64,000 nt of DNA. Source: a bacterium. Its GTDB lineage: Bacteria > Bacteroidota > Ignavibacteria > Kapaibacteriales > UBA7675. The DNA lies in contig JAUIKM010000033.1 in assembly GCA_030430495.1 (NCBI GenBank), positions 1-64,000 of the forward strand. The letters run 5' to 3'. This document shows, one piece after another, positions 45,418 through 53,835 of this stretch (position 1 is the stretch's first letter; every line of letters starts with the position of its first letter). Below the pieces are notes generated by a model. That model was not told where the DNA came from and searched no databases. It saw nothing but the letters and a program-made list of their open reading frames with translations. The position numbers were made by a program, and so were the translations under genes.

Positions 45418-47808
45418 ATGGCAATGACATCTGAAGAGCTTCGCATACTACGTGAGTCATGCGCGGACGAGACCTCGTTCCTTCGCGCACGGAAATTGTT
45501 TGACAATGCCCGCCAAAGCGACGCCGCTTACCGAATGACATTTGAGGAGGCGCGCGACGCTCTCTGGGTGCTGCATCCGGACCTCTCGACCGACGCGCTC
45601 AACCGCCGCATGCGGGACCTCTTGCTGCCGGCCGCGGCCGGCGCCGCGCCGGATGTGAACCGCTACTTCAGCGCCGACGTTCTGCAGCTTATGCGCGAAC
45701 TGGCGCAGCACAGCCTTCCCGACGTTCCCGCTCTCGAACTGCAGATGACCCTGGAAAACGGCGAACGGCGCATGGTTGAGTGCAAACCGGCCGCACAGCC
45801 CAACGACCACGACTCTTCGCCGGACGCCGGACGACGGCTCATCCTGCGCATCGGCGAATCGAATCAGGTCGCCATGCTGGAAGCGCACCTGGACAAGTCG
45901 CGCCGCGACTTCGAGACCATTTTCCACACCTCCGCCCATGCGCTCATCCTGCTGCATCCCGTCAGCGAAGAAATCCTGGATATCAACAACTGCGCCTGTG
46001 AGCTCTTCGGCATTCCGCGCGAACGGCTGCTGGGCGTGCCGCTGCTGCACATCGCGCCCGCGGCCGACCCCGCCGCGCTGCAACTGGAAGAAGCTGAGGG
46101 ACGCTCCGGCCTGCGCTTCCGCACCGTGCAGTACAATCGCGCGGGCATCGAACTTTCACTCGAAATCAGCGCCTGCATCGTCGCTCACAACGGCAAACCC
46201 GCCGTCCTGTGCTGCGTCTACGATCGCAGCGCCGAGTCCGAACTGGTCCAGGTGCGCGGTACCTCCGCCTATTTCAAGTCTGTCTTTGACGCCGCGGGCG
46301 TCGGCCTGCTGACCATTGACCCGAACGGAATGATCTGCAACGTCAACCGCGCGGCCGAGACCATCCTGGGCTACGAAAAACACCAGCTGCACCAGGCGGA
46401 TCTGAGCGTCCTGCTGCACCCGGCCGACACGCTGATCGATCAGGCCTTTATCCGGGAGATGTCCTCCAGCGGCAAACAAATGATCCGCCTGCCGCGCCGC
46501 CTGCGCGTGGCCGACGGCAGGTTCCAGTGGTTTATCTCCTCCCTGGCGGTCGTGGCCAACCCGGAGTCGGGCGCGTTTGAGTTTCTGGTACTTTCGTTTG
46601 AAGATCTCTCCACCGGCGCCGCCTCCAACACGGACATGCGCCTGCTGCTGGAAGCCGCGCGCCGCAGCGACGTGCGCAAATCGCGCCTGCTGACGGCTCT
46701 CAACCAGGCCGTGCGCTCGCCGGTCAACGGCATCCTCGGCTTTGCCAACTACCTCCAGAATACGGACCTCGGACGCCGTGAAACGCGCGCCCTGCGCGCA
46801 ATCATGAGCAGCGCCGAGTCCATCCTGTCCACCGTCAGCAATACTACGCTCTTTGCCCAGCTCGGCGAGCTCTCGGCCGAGACGCATTTTTCACCGCTGC
46901 GCATCGACTCGGAAATCACCGAGATCTGGCGCACCTACAGCGGTCTTACCTCCGGCGGGGACACGCAGATCGTGCTCGACAACCGCGCCGAAGCCGGCAT
47001 CATCCGAACTGACAGCCAGCTCTTCAGCCGCATGCTGGCCAATGTTGTTGCCAATGCCGTGCGTTTTACGCCGCATGGAGCGGTCCACATCGATGTGCAC
47101 ACGGAAGACGCCGTCAATGCCGCCATGCTGGTGATCTCCGTCAGCGACAACGGCATGGGTTTTGGCCGCGAAACCGTTCGCACAATTTTGCACGCCGCAC
47201 CGGACGCGGCGCTGGAGTCGGGATTCGCACACTCCGGCTACGATCCGACCTTCAGTCTGCGCATCTCGCGCTATCTGGCCGAGTTCATGGAAGGCAGCTT
47301 CCTGATGGAAAGCCTCGTCGGCAGCGGCACGACCGTTACCATTCGCCTGCCGCTCGTCGACCGCATCGCCGCACTGGAGGCTCCGCCCTTTGAATTTCCC
47401 GCGGACCGCCTGCACCGCCCGCGCATTCTGTTGGTGGAAAACGACCGCCTGGGCCGCGAACTGATCTCCTATTTTGTGCGCGACCGCTATTCGGCCGACG
47501 TGGTGTCCAACGGCGCCAAGGCTATTGGCCTCTGCCGACGTTACAGTTACGACGCCGTGGTACTGGACATCCGCCTTGGCGGCACTTCGATGGACGGCGT
47601 CGACACACTGCGCAAACTGCGCGAAATCGAAGGTTACGCCACAACGCCCGCTATCGCCGTTTCCGCATTGGCCGACCAGGGCGCACGCGAGCGCTTCCTC
47701 AGCGCCGGCTTCACCGAATACATCCCCAAACCGTTCAATCGCGAGCGCCTGCTCACAACTCTCTCCTCACTCCTCACATTGCGCGGTCGCAGTCGCGACG
47801 CCACCTGA
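45418..47808 (+). CDS. PAS-containing hybrid histidine kinase lacking the phospho-acceptor His
   Basis: 796 residues, no membrane segment. Two PAS-like domains (FETIFHTSAHALILLHPVSE and FKSVFDAAGVGLLTIDPNGM) precede a HisKA-like helix where the usual SHEIRTPLN reads NQAVRSPVN: His is Gln430 and the next Glu is Ala. The ATPase domain keeps an N-box (MLANVVANAVRFT) and DNGMG but the second glycine loop is degenerate (PTFSLRISRYL). The receiver (ILLVENDRLGRELI; LDIRLGG with Asp717; PKPF) looks intact. It probably acts as a pseudokinase-receiver rather than an autokinase. ATG 45424 is an alternative start. Confidence 0.85.
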   Translation: MAMTSEELRILRESCADETSFLRARKLFDNARQSDAAYRMTFEEARDALWVLHPDLSTDALNRRMRDLLLPAAAGAAPDVNRYFSADVLQLMRELAQHSLPDVPALELQMTLENGERRMVECKPAAQPNDHDSSPDAGRRLILRIGESNQVAMLEAHLDKSRRDFETIFHTSAHALILLHPVSEEILDINNCACELFGIPRERLLGVPLLHIAPAADPAALQLEEAEGRSGLRFRTVQYNRAGIELSLEISACIVAHNGKPAVLCCVYDRSAESELVQVRGTSAYFKSVFDAAGVGLLTIDPNGMICNVNRAAETILGYEKHQLHQADLSVLLHPADTLIDQAFIREMSSSGKQMIRLPRRLRVADGRFQWFISSLAVVANPESGAFEFLVLSFEDLSTGAASNTDMRLLLEAARRSDVRKSRLLTALNQAVRSPVNGILGFANYLQNTDLGRRETRALRAIMSSAESILSTVSNTTLFAQLGELSAETHFSPLRIDSEITEIWRTYSGLTSGGDTQIVLDNRAEAGIIRTDSQLFSRMLANVVANAVRFTPHGAVHIDVHTEDAVNAAMLVISVSDNGMGFGRETVRTILHAAPDAALESGFAHSGYDPTFSLRISRYLAEFMEGSFLMESLVGSGTTVTIRLPLVDRIAALEAPPFEFPADRLHRPRILLVENDRLGRELISYFVRDRYSADVVSNGAKAIGLCRRYSYDAVVLDIRLGGTSMDGVDTLRKLREIEGYATTPAIAVSALADQGARERFLSAGFTEYIPKPFNRERLLTTLSSLLTLRGRSRDAT

Positions 47809-47863
47809 AGTCTTCCCACTTTTGTACTGACCGCCGTGCCGCCTTTGGCCGGCCGGCTCTCCC

Positions 47864-47910
47864 GAGCGCTTCGCCGTTTCTCAACGGCTTGCTTTTCCTC
47901 TTGCTGGTCA
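47864..47910. repeat. Possible dispersed intergenic sequence
   Basis: GAGCGCTTCGCC followed by CGGCTTGCTTTT recurs at 60331-60388, and a looser version lies at 17117-17160. All three follow the 3' ends of plus-strand genes. The match is in two blocks with variable spacing. Confidence 0.35.
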
Positions 47911-48054
47911 TCGCGTCAGGAATTCGACGTCGAAAAACGGGTGAAATCCAGAACAAATGCCAGGGCACACGAGCAGCAATAAACAGCGAATTTTTGCGAA
48001 GTCAGAACGGAAGAGGAAGGAATTGCGATGGCCGCAGAAGGGCTTTAAAACGAC

Positions 48055-48080
48055 AAAACCCCGCATACATGCGGGGTTTG
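48055..48080 (-). terminator. Terminator of tRNA-Asn
   Basis: AAACCCCGCAT-ac-ATGCGGGGTTT is an almost perfect palindromic hairpin directly 3' of the tRNA, followed on the minus strand by TTTTGTCGTTTT. Confidence 0.85.
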
Positions 48081-48083
48081 TTG

Positions 48084-48157
48084 CTCCGGAGGAGGGACTC
48101 GAACCCCCGACCCACTGATTAACAGTCAGTTGCTCTAACCAGCTGAGCTACTCCGGA
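48084..48157 (-). tRNA. trnN: tRNA-Asn (anticodon GTT)
   Basis: Minus-strand cloverleaf. The acceptor stem TCCGGAG/CTCCGGA is perfect, the D-arm is GCTC/GAGC, the anticodon arm is ACTGA-CTGTTAA-TCAGT with anticodon GTT, and the T-arm is GGGGG-TTCGAGT-CCCTC. The discriminator is G and CCA is not encoded. Confidence 0.96.
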
Positions 48158-48172
48158 ATCGCTAGAGAATGG

Positions 48173-48204
48173 CAAATATACGGCGTCCGCGCGCTCAATT
48201 CCAA
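48173..48204 (-). promoter_or_regulatory. Bacteroidota-type promoter of tRNA-Asn
   Basis: On the minus strand TTG (48202-48204), 21 nt and TATATTTG (48180-48173) lie 16 nt before the tRNA. The -7 octamer is identical to that of tRNA-Arg. Confidence 0.78.
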
Positions 48205-48231
48205 GCAGTTGCAAAAATTTTTTCGGCTTTT

Positions 48232-49395
48232 TTATGTGCCGCCATCCGCTGCGCCCGCATCGCCGGCGACCAGCTCAAACCCGGCATTGCGCCAGGCCGC
48301 CAGGCCGCCGCGCAGCACGCGGAGGTCGCGCCAACCGTTCTGCCTCATCAATCTGAAAGCCGGCGCGGCGCGGCGCTCCGTGGCGCAGTAGATCACCGTC
48401 GGCGCGTTTTTGTCAACCCGGCCCGAGACCTCATCCAGAAGCGAGCGGTACACCCCGGCAGCCGAAAAGCTGTATAGTTGCGCGCCCGGCAGGCGCCCGC
48501 GCGCGAACTCGTGATCTTCGCGCAGGTCCAGCAGCTGAACTACACCATTGCGCCGCAGCGTCACCAGCTCCCCAGCTTCGATGCGCGCCAGATCGTCTTC
48601 GTCCGGCGCCGCGGCGTAGGGATCCTGCACGCGGTCGATCGTGGCGCGCGGGCCGCAGAGCGGGCAGTCGGGATCGCGGGAAATTGACATGCTCAGCAGC
48701 GAGAAGTCGAGCAGGTTGAAATGCAGCATGACGCCGCGAGCGCTCCGCCCCAGATCCAGCCGCAGCTTGAGCGCTTCGGCCGCCTGCAGCAGTCCAACAA
48801 TGCCGGGCAGCACGCCCAGAACCCCGACTTCGGCGCAGTTCGGCAGTATCTCATCGGGCGGCGGCAGCGGATAGACACAGCGATAACAAGGTGTGTCAGG
48901 CGCGTCAAACACACTCACGCGCCCCTCGAAGCCGTGAATGCCGCCAAAGACAAGGGGACGACCGATCATGAAACAGGCGTCGTTCAGCACATAACGCGTC
49001 GCCGAGTTGTCGCTGCCGTCTATGATCACATCGTGATCGCGGATAAGCTGCTCGGCGTTCTCCGCCGTGACCATCGCGTTCAGACTGTCCACGCGAATGT
49101 CGGGATTGATTGAGCGCAGTCGCCGCGCCGCGCTGTCGGCTTTGTGCAAACCGAGATCGGCGTCGCCGTAGAGCACCTGACGCGCCAGATTGTGGCGCTG
49201 GACTGTGTCCGCGTCCGCTATCGTGATCCGGCCGAAACCGGCAGCGGCAAGGTAGGGCAGCGACGCGCAGCCAAGGCCGCCCGCGCCGACCTGCAGCACG
49301 CTGCTCCGGCGCAGGATTTCCTGCCCCTGCTCACCGATTTCAGGCAGAGCGATCTGGCGTGAGTAACGGCCGTCGGGCGAGTGTTGCATGCTCAT
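48232..49395 (-). CDS. ThiF/MoeB-type E1-like adenylyltransferase fused to rhodanese
   Basis: 387 residues. The E1-like domain has RYSRQIALPEIGEQGQ, the nucleotide loop VLQVGAGGLGCASLPYLAAA, DGSDNSATRY, zinc cysteines CYRC and CPLC, and the CAEVGVLGVLPG segment with the catalytic-type Cys. A C-terminal rhodanese domain (VVQLLDLREDHEFARGRLPG) carries an active-site Cys in VIYCATERR. The fusion resembles MoeZ/MOCS3-like proteins that adenylate a sulfur-carrier protein (MoaD or ThiS) and then transfer sulfur to it. No carrier-protein gene is adjacent, so the pathway (molybdopterin, thiamine or other) is undecided. Confidence 0.92.
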   Translation of the reverse strand: MSMQHSPDGRYSRQIALPEIGEQGQEILRRSSVLQVGAGGLGCASLPYLAAAGFGRITIADADTVQRHNLARQVLYGDADLGLHKADSAARRLRSINPDIRVDSLNAMVTAENAEQLIRDHDVIIDGSDNSATRYVLNDACFMIGRPLVFGGIHGFEGRVSVFDAPDTPCYRCVYPLPPPDEILPNCAEVGVLGVLPGIVGLLQAAEALKLRLDLGRSARGVMLHFNLLDFSLLSMSISRDPDCPLCGPRATIDRVQDPYAAAPDEDDLARIEAGELVTLRRNGVVQLLDLREDHEFARGRLPGAQLYSFSAAGVYRSLLDEVSGRVDKNAPTVIYCATERRAAPAFRLMRQNGWRDLRVLRGGLAAWRNAGFELVAGDAGAADGGT

Positions 49396-49542
49396 AGTCG
49401 TTGCGCCGCCTGATTATTGGGCGGCGACGGAAAGTGTCAGGGTTGTCACACACAATTTTGCGGATTCTGCGGCAGGTTTGTTGGCTGCCGACGCGTGAAC
49501 CTGTCGGCTGCACCCGGCGACGCGCGCCTTCGCTCTGCGTGG

Positions 49543-49573
49543 CAAACAAAAAATCATGTCAGGAAAAAAAGCC
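49543..49573. repeat. Possible copy of a short dispersed intergenic sequence
   Basis: CAAACAAAAAATCATGTCAG followed by GAAAAAAAGCC closely resembles 1225-1254. It overlaps the T-run of the adjacent terminator, so part of the similarity may simply reflect the A-run. Confidence 0.3.
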
Positions 49574-49599
49574 GCCTTCCCCACGAGGAAAAAGGCGGC
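49564..49599 (-). terminator. Terminator of the PNGase-F-like gene
   Basis: GCCGCCTT (49571-49578) pairs with AAGGCGGC (49592-49599). On the minus strand a run of seven T residues (49570-49564) follows, 28 nt after the stop codon at 49627. Confidence 0.88.
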
Positions 49600-49626
49600 C
49601 GTTCAAGAGTATAAGTAGGAGCGGCG

Positions 49627-52600
49627 TCAGCGACGTACCACCATAGAGTGCGTCAGGGTCGTGGCGCCGGCGCGCAGAACCACAAAGTACGCGCCGTTGG
49701 CCAGGCCCGCAGTATTGAGCGGCAGTGTGTACTCGCCGAAGCCGCGCAGGCCCTCGTCCAGATGCATGACCTCAACGCCGAGCGCATTGACGATGCTGAT
49801 GCGCGTAGCCACGTCGATCGGACTTTCCAGCGTGTAGACCAGCGCCGCCGCGTCCTCAACCGGATTGGGTTCCACGCGAATAAAGGCGTTGACCGGCGTG
49901 TCGTAGGCCGGGTTGCCGACGGAGGTCGAGGTCTGGTTGCCCATGAGCACGACGCGTTTGGTCGAAAAACGGCTGTCGTTGGAACGGATGCGCAGATCGG
50001 CCGCCACGGACGATTCGTTCGTCGGTTCAAACCTGACCGTGACCGTCATTGTCTCGCCGAAGGCCAGTTCCACGTCGCCGTTGTCCAGCGAAGGCGAAAC
50101 GGACACAATTTCAAAGCGGCGGCTGATCGACGGAATTGAGATGTCGGAAACGACCAGCCCCAGTTCGTTGGCGGGCGTGATGTCGACGGACAGTTCGCGC
50201 GTTTCGCCGACGGGCACGATGCCGAAGTCCATCGTATCCTTGCTCACGCTGATGCCGGGCTGGTTGCCGACCTGGAATTGCATGCGCGTGAAGTTGCCGA
50301 AATCGGGATCGAACGACTGCACGATCTGACCGAGGCTGGTAAACTGCAACCCGCCGGTGCCGAGCTGATCGCGCAGGAACCAGAAGTCCAGGCCGTAGCC
50401 CTCGCGGTTGACCAGCTCAAACTCGTAGCAGCCTTCCTCCAGCACAAACTCGGTCGTGTAGAGGCGGCGGTCCTGCAGGTTGCTCGCCTCACCCACGATA
50501 GTGCCGTCGGCTTTGCGCAGTGTCCAGGAGTACTGCTGCGCCGCGTTGTTGTTCGTGCGCAGGTTGACTTCAAGCTCGGGTGCAAATACCGGCACGGTTT
50601 CGAAGTGGCTGAAGTGAGCGTCGTTATTCGTGTACTCGTCGGTCGTGCCGTTGGGATTGCTGAGTTTCACCTCAAAGATGTTTTCGCCTTCCCACGTGCC
50701 CCAGTCGAAGAGCGGCAGGATGACGTCCTCGGTCGCCAGGAAGGCGAGGTCGCCGGTCCAGGTGTACGTCGCTTTGTTGCCGCCGCGCACGCCGTACTCG
50801 ATGTCGACGGAGGTCAGATTCTGCGCGCCGCCGTTTTTGATGCGAATAATCGGCGCGCCGCAGATCGGATTAAAACGGCTGTTCAGTTCCCAGTCGCTCG
50901 GTGCGATAATCTGTTCCAGCGCGGCGTCGACCTGATGATTGGGCGCGCCGTAGGAAACCAGTTGGGAGCTGACGTCCCAGTTGCCTTCGGGGTCGTTGGG
51001 CGAGTAGTGCTCGATGCCGAAGTCGAGTTCGATGGGATTTCCGGCGCTCAGGTAGGGCGTCAGGTCGTGCTCGGCCATGTCCACGATTTCACCGGGGCAC
51101 CAGCCGGCGCGGTCAAAGAGCCAGGTGCCGCCCTGCGGGTGAATGGGCGCGGAACCGCATTCTTTCCAGACGAGCCACTCAAAGGCCATTTCCCCGTCGA
51201 CCATGTAGTTGAAGTCGCGTTGACAGAACTCGCCGCACTGCGTCGGGCCGCCGAAGCCGTGACCGCTGATGATCGTGCGCAGCTTCCACATGTCGGCGTC
51301 GGGACGCGGCGCAATGGTCTGCGCCTGGGCGACTTCGTCGTCGGCCAGCGCTTTGTACGATGGGCGGCCGTCGTACAGATTGTTGACGGACACCACGTCG
51401 CGCGCCGGCGTGCCGGGGATAAATTCAAACTTGAGGTCGATGAGTTCCTGGTTGTTGTGTGCGCGCAGCCAGACGTAGTCGTGCAGCAGCGGCGCAAAGT
51501 CGGTCACGTCGTAGATCCACGTCACGCCTTCCGGCCCCAGGTCCAGGCCGATGCCGTAGGGCGTGATGTAACGGCCGATTTCGTAGCGCACAATCGGGCT
51601 GAAGTAGATCAGATTGTTGCGCGTCAGTTCGTCTTCGCTCGGCACCAGGGTCGAGTCGATTTTGTTGCCGTCGGCATCGTATGTGTAGGTGTAGACGCCG
51701 GCGGGATAGACGTAATCGATCTTGTCCGGCGTTCCCGGATGATCTTCGGCGTCGAGCGGTACCTGGCGGCCCTCGTAGTTGTTGACGAAGTAACTCAGTC
51801 TCACTTTGTCGTTGGTTTCGGTCCAGGTGCGAACGGCCGACCCCGACGTCGCGGCGGCATCGCCCGCGCCGAAGGAGATGATCGGGCGGACACTTGTGCG
51901 GCGGAAGCCCCAGGTCAGGTCAGTCGCGCGCGGCGCCAGCATTTGCGTGGAAGTGAAATTGATCACATCGTAGCCGTTCGGCGTTGCATCGCGAGCCTTG
52001 CCGTCCCGATCGTTGAAGGGATAGTGGACACGCAGCGCGGAGGCGGGCGCAGCGGCGCCTTCAATGTTCTGATGCATCAGGGTGCGGACTTCCGCCTGCG
52101 TGAGCGCCACGTCAAAGACCATGAACTCGTCGATGCCGCCGTCGTAGTTGCCGCCGCCATTGACCGCGCCGCCCAGGCGGAATTCGGCAATCGGCGCAAA
52201 GCCGCGCGTCATGCCGGTGCCGCTGTGCCACAGCTCGCCGTTCAGGTAGATTTTCATTTCGCCCGTGGAGATATCCTTCGTGAAGGCCCAGAAGTTCCAG
52301 CGACCTTCGTAATCGGCCTCGTTCGCTTGTTTCTGGATGCGATCGTACGCGCCGGTGCCGGCGTTGCCGGCGTCCCAGTAGACCTGGCCGTTGTCCCAGG
52401 GCAGGTGCACGTTGAGCACGCGGTTGCCGGCGGCGTCGCGGCCCTCAAAGGTGTAGTTGTTCTGCGGCTGGATGGCGGGGTCGCCGTACTGCCAGAACAT
52501 GATCGTGACGGCTTCGTTCAGGGTTTCAAACGCTTCGACCGGCACACTCAACCAGTCGTCGCCGTGGAACCAGGCGTGGCGCGAGGCGTCGGCCTGCAGA

Positions 52601-53454
52601 CCGGTCGGGTTGTCAAGCTGCTCGCCGTCGAGGATGACGCGAACGGTGTTTTCATAATCTTCGCTGCTTATTTCCACGTGCAGATCGCTCGTGCCGTCCC
52701 AGTTGAATGCCGTGTGGAAAAACAGTTCGTTGGCGGCGGTACTGCCGAGCGTCACGGGACTGTCGTAAACTTCCTGCCAGCCTTCGTCGATGCCGTCCGT
52801 CTGCGGTTCACCGGTCGCGGCGCGCAGGCGGACTTTGACGTGGATCTCGCGATCGGGAGTTCCGGCGGGCAGTTTGATTGCGCCGATGTTGCCGGGCTGC
52901 AGACCGGCGGCGGTCAGTTCGGCGGCAGTCCACAGGTAGATGCTGCGCGCCGTCATGCCGTCGCCCGGCAGCGTCCGGATGTCTTCCGCGCTGCGCTCGC
53001 CCGTTGAATGGTACGAGCCCGCAAAAGCTCCTTCAACTTTGGTATATGGCAACTGGCGCATCGACACGCTGGGCGTGCGCGTGAAGGCAAATTCGTCGCG
53101 CGCGGCGCCGTCGACGGTAAAACTGGGCTGCGTGAAACGCGTGGAATCCAGCGTGCCGCTGGAGTCGATAATTTCTGTGTTGGTTATGTAGTCCCACTCG
53201 CCGCAGGGAAAGCCGTCGGCGGTGGTGGCCTCGTCGCATTTGAGCGTGTAGTGCATCAGAACGCGCTCCCAGCTCTGGTCCGCCGCGGGGAACTCAAAGG
53301 TGCCGGATCGTTTGGTGATGTCATCGAAGGTCAGGGTCTGGACGATGACGGATTCAGGCCGAAACTCCGGGCCTTCGGCCAGCAGCGGCCCGGCTATCAC
53401 AGCGGCGACGACGGCCAGCGTCGCGATGCGTACAATGGTAAAGCACGATTGCAT
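49627..53454 (-). CDS. T9SS-secreted PNGase F-like protein with LamG domain
   Basis: 1,275 residues from ATG 53454 (GGAG upstream). The signal peptide is ATLAVVAAVIAGPLLA. N-terminal and C-terminal PNGase F-like domains (VLMHYTLKCDEATTADGFPC; IRTVISGHGFGGPTQCGEFC; ECGSAPIHPQGGTWLFDRAG) enclose an inserted LamG/concanavalin domain at about 270-460 (YFEGRDA-like strands, WNFWAFTKDISTGEMKIYLN, IDEFMVFDVALTQAEV). The end is a type A sorting domain (VEPNPVEDAAALVYTLESPI, LANGAYFVVLRAG). PNGase F cleaves N-linked glycans from asparagine; activity here is unproven. Codons TTA, CTA and TCA are absent over 50278-53007. Confidence 0.86.
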   Translation of the reverse strand: MQSCFTIVRIATLAVVAAVIAGPLLAEGPEFRPESVIVQTLTFDDITKRSGTFEFPAADQSWERVLMHYTLKCDEATTADGFPCGEWDYITNTEIIDSSGTLDSTRFTQPSFTVDGAARDEFAFTRTPSVSMRQLPYTKVEGAFAGSYHSTGERSAEDIRTLPGDGMTARSIYLWTAAELTAAGLQPGNIGAIKLPAGTPDREIHVKVRLRAATGEPQTDGIDEGWQEVYDSPVTLGSTAANELFFHTAFNWDGTSDLHVEISSEDYENTVRVILDGEQLDNPTGLQADASRHAWFHGDDWLSVPVEAFETLNEAVTIMFWQYGDPAIQPQNNYTFEGRDAAGNRVLNVHLPWDNGQVYWDAGNAGTGAYDRIQKQANEADYEGRWNFWAFTKDISTGEMKIYLNGELWHSGTGMTRGFAPIAEFRLGGAVNGGGNYDGGIDEFMVFDVALTQAEVRTLMHQNIEGAAAPASALRVHYPFNDRDGKARDATPNGYDVINFTSTQMLAPRATDLTWGFRRTSVRPIISFGAGDAAATSGSAVRTWTETNDKVRLSYFVNNYEGRQVPLDAEDHPGTPDKIDYVYPAGVYTYTYDADGNKIDSTLVPSEDELTRNNLIYFSPIVRYEIGRYITPYGIGLDLGPEGVTWIYDVTDFAPLLHDYVWLRAHNNQELIDLKFEFIPGTPARDVVSVNNLYDGRPSYKALADDEVAQAQTIAPRPDADMWKLRTIISGHGFGGPTQCGEFCQRDFNYMVDGEMAFEWLVWKECGSAPIHPQGGTWLFDRAGWCPGEIVDMAEHDLTPYLSAGNPIELDFGIEHYSPNDPEGNWDVSSQLVSYGAPNHQVDAALEQIIAPSDWELNSRFNPICGAPIIRIKNGGAQNLTSVDIEYGVRGGNKATYTWTGDLAFLATEDVILPLFDWGTWEGENIFEVKLSNPNGTTDEYTNNDAHFSHFETVPVFAPELEVNLRTNNNAAQQYSWTLRKADGTIVGEASNLQDRRLYTTEFVLEEGCYEFELVNREGYGLDFWFLRDQLGTGGLQFTSLGQIVQSFDPDFGNFTRMQFQVGNQPGISVSKDTMDFGIVPVGETRELSVDITPANELGLVVSDISIPSISRRFEIVSVSPSLDNGDVELAFGETMTVTVRFEPTNESSVAADLRIRSNDSRFSTKRVVLMGNQTSTSVGNPAYDTPVNAFIRVEPNPVEDAAALVYTLESPIDVATRISIVNALGVEVMHLDEGLRGFGEYTLPLNTAGLANGAYFVVLRAGATTLTHSMVVRR

Positions 53455-53835
53455 TAATAACTCCGAATTCAGGTTGAAGCAATAGTCTGTCTTGCATGGA
53501 TATGTCCAGGCCCGCTCCGCAGCGGGCCGCGCGCGCCGATGCGGCCGAACAATTGGAAGTGAAGTACGTGGTCCGGCCCGGGCCGTTCGTCGGCGCCCCG
53601 GTTCTCAATGATTCGACGGCGGCGGCATCCAACATCGGCGGACGAGAAAGTACGAAATTTTCGGCTTTGTCGGCGGCGGAAAGCCGGCCGCGGCGGACAA
53701 TGCACGACCGGCCGGAGGCAGGCGCTCAAAGCGCGCGGCCGCGGCGCGCGGCGCAGACAAATAAAAATTGTACTAAATTCCGACCAGGCAGGTCCGGCGC
53801 TGCCGGCAATTCCATCCACCCAAAGCTGAAAACAC
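53455..53835. other. Divergent intergenic region
   Basis: 381 bases between the divergent PNGase-F-like and AbgT genes. It is very GC-rich with CG-dense palindromic stretches near 53690-53750 and an AT-rich patch at 53758-53776 that may carry the AbgT promoter. No gene is visible. Confidence 0.5.
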
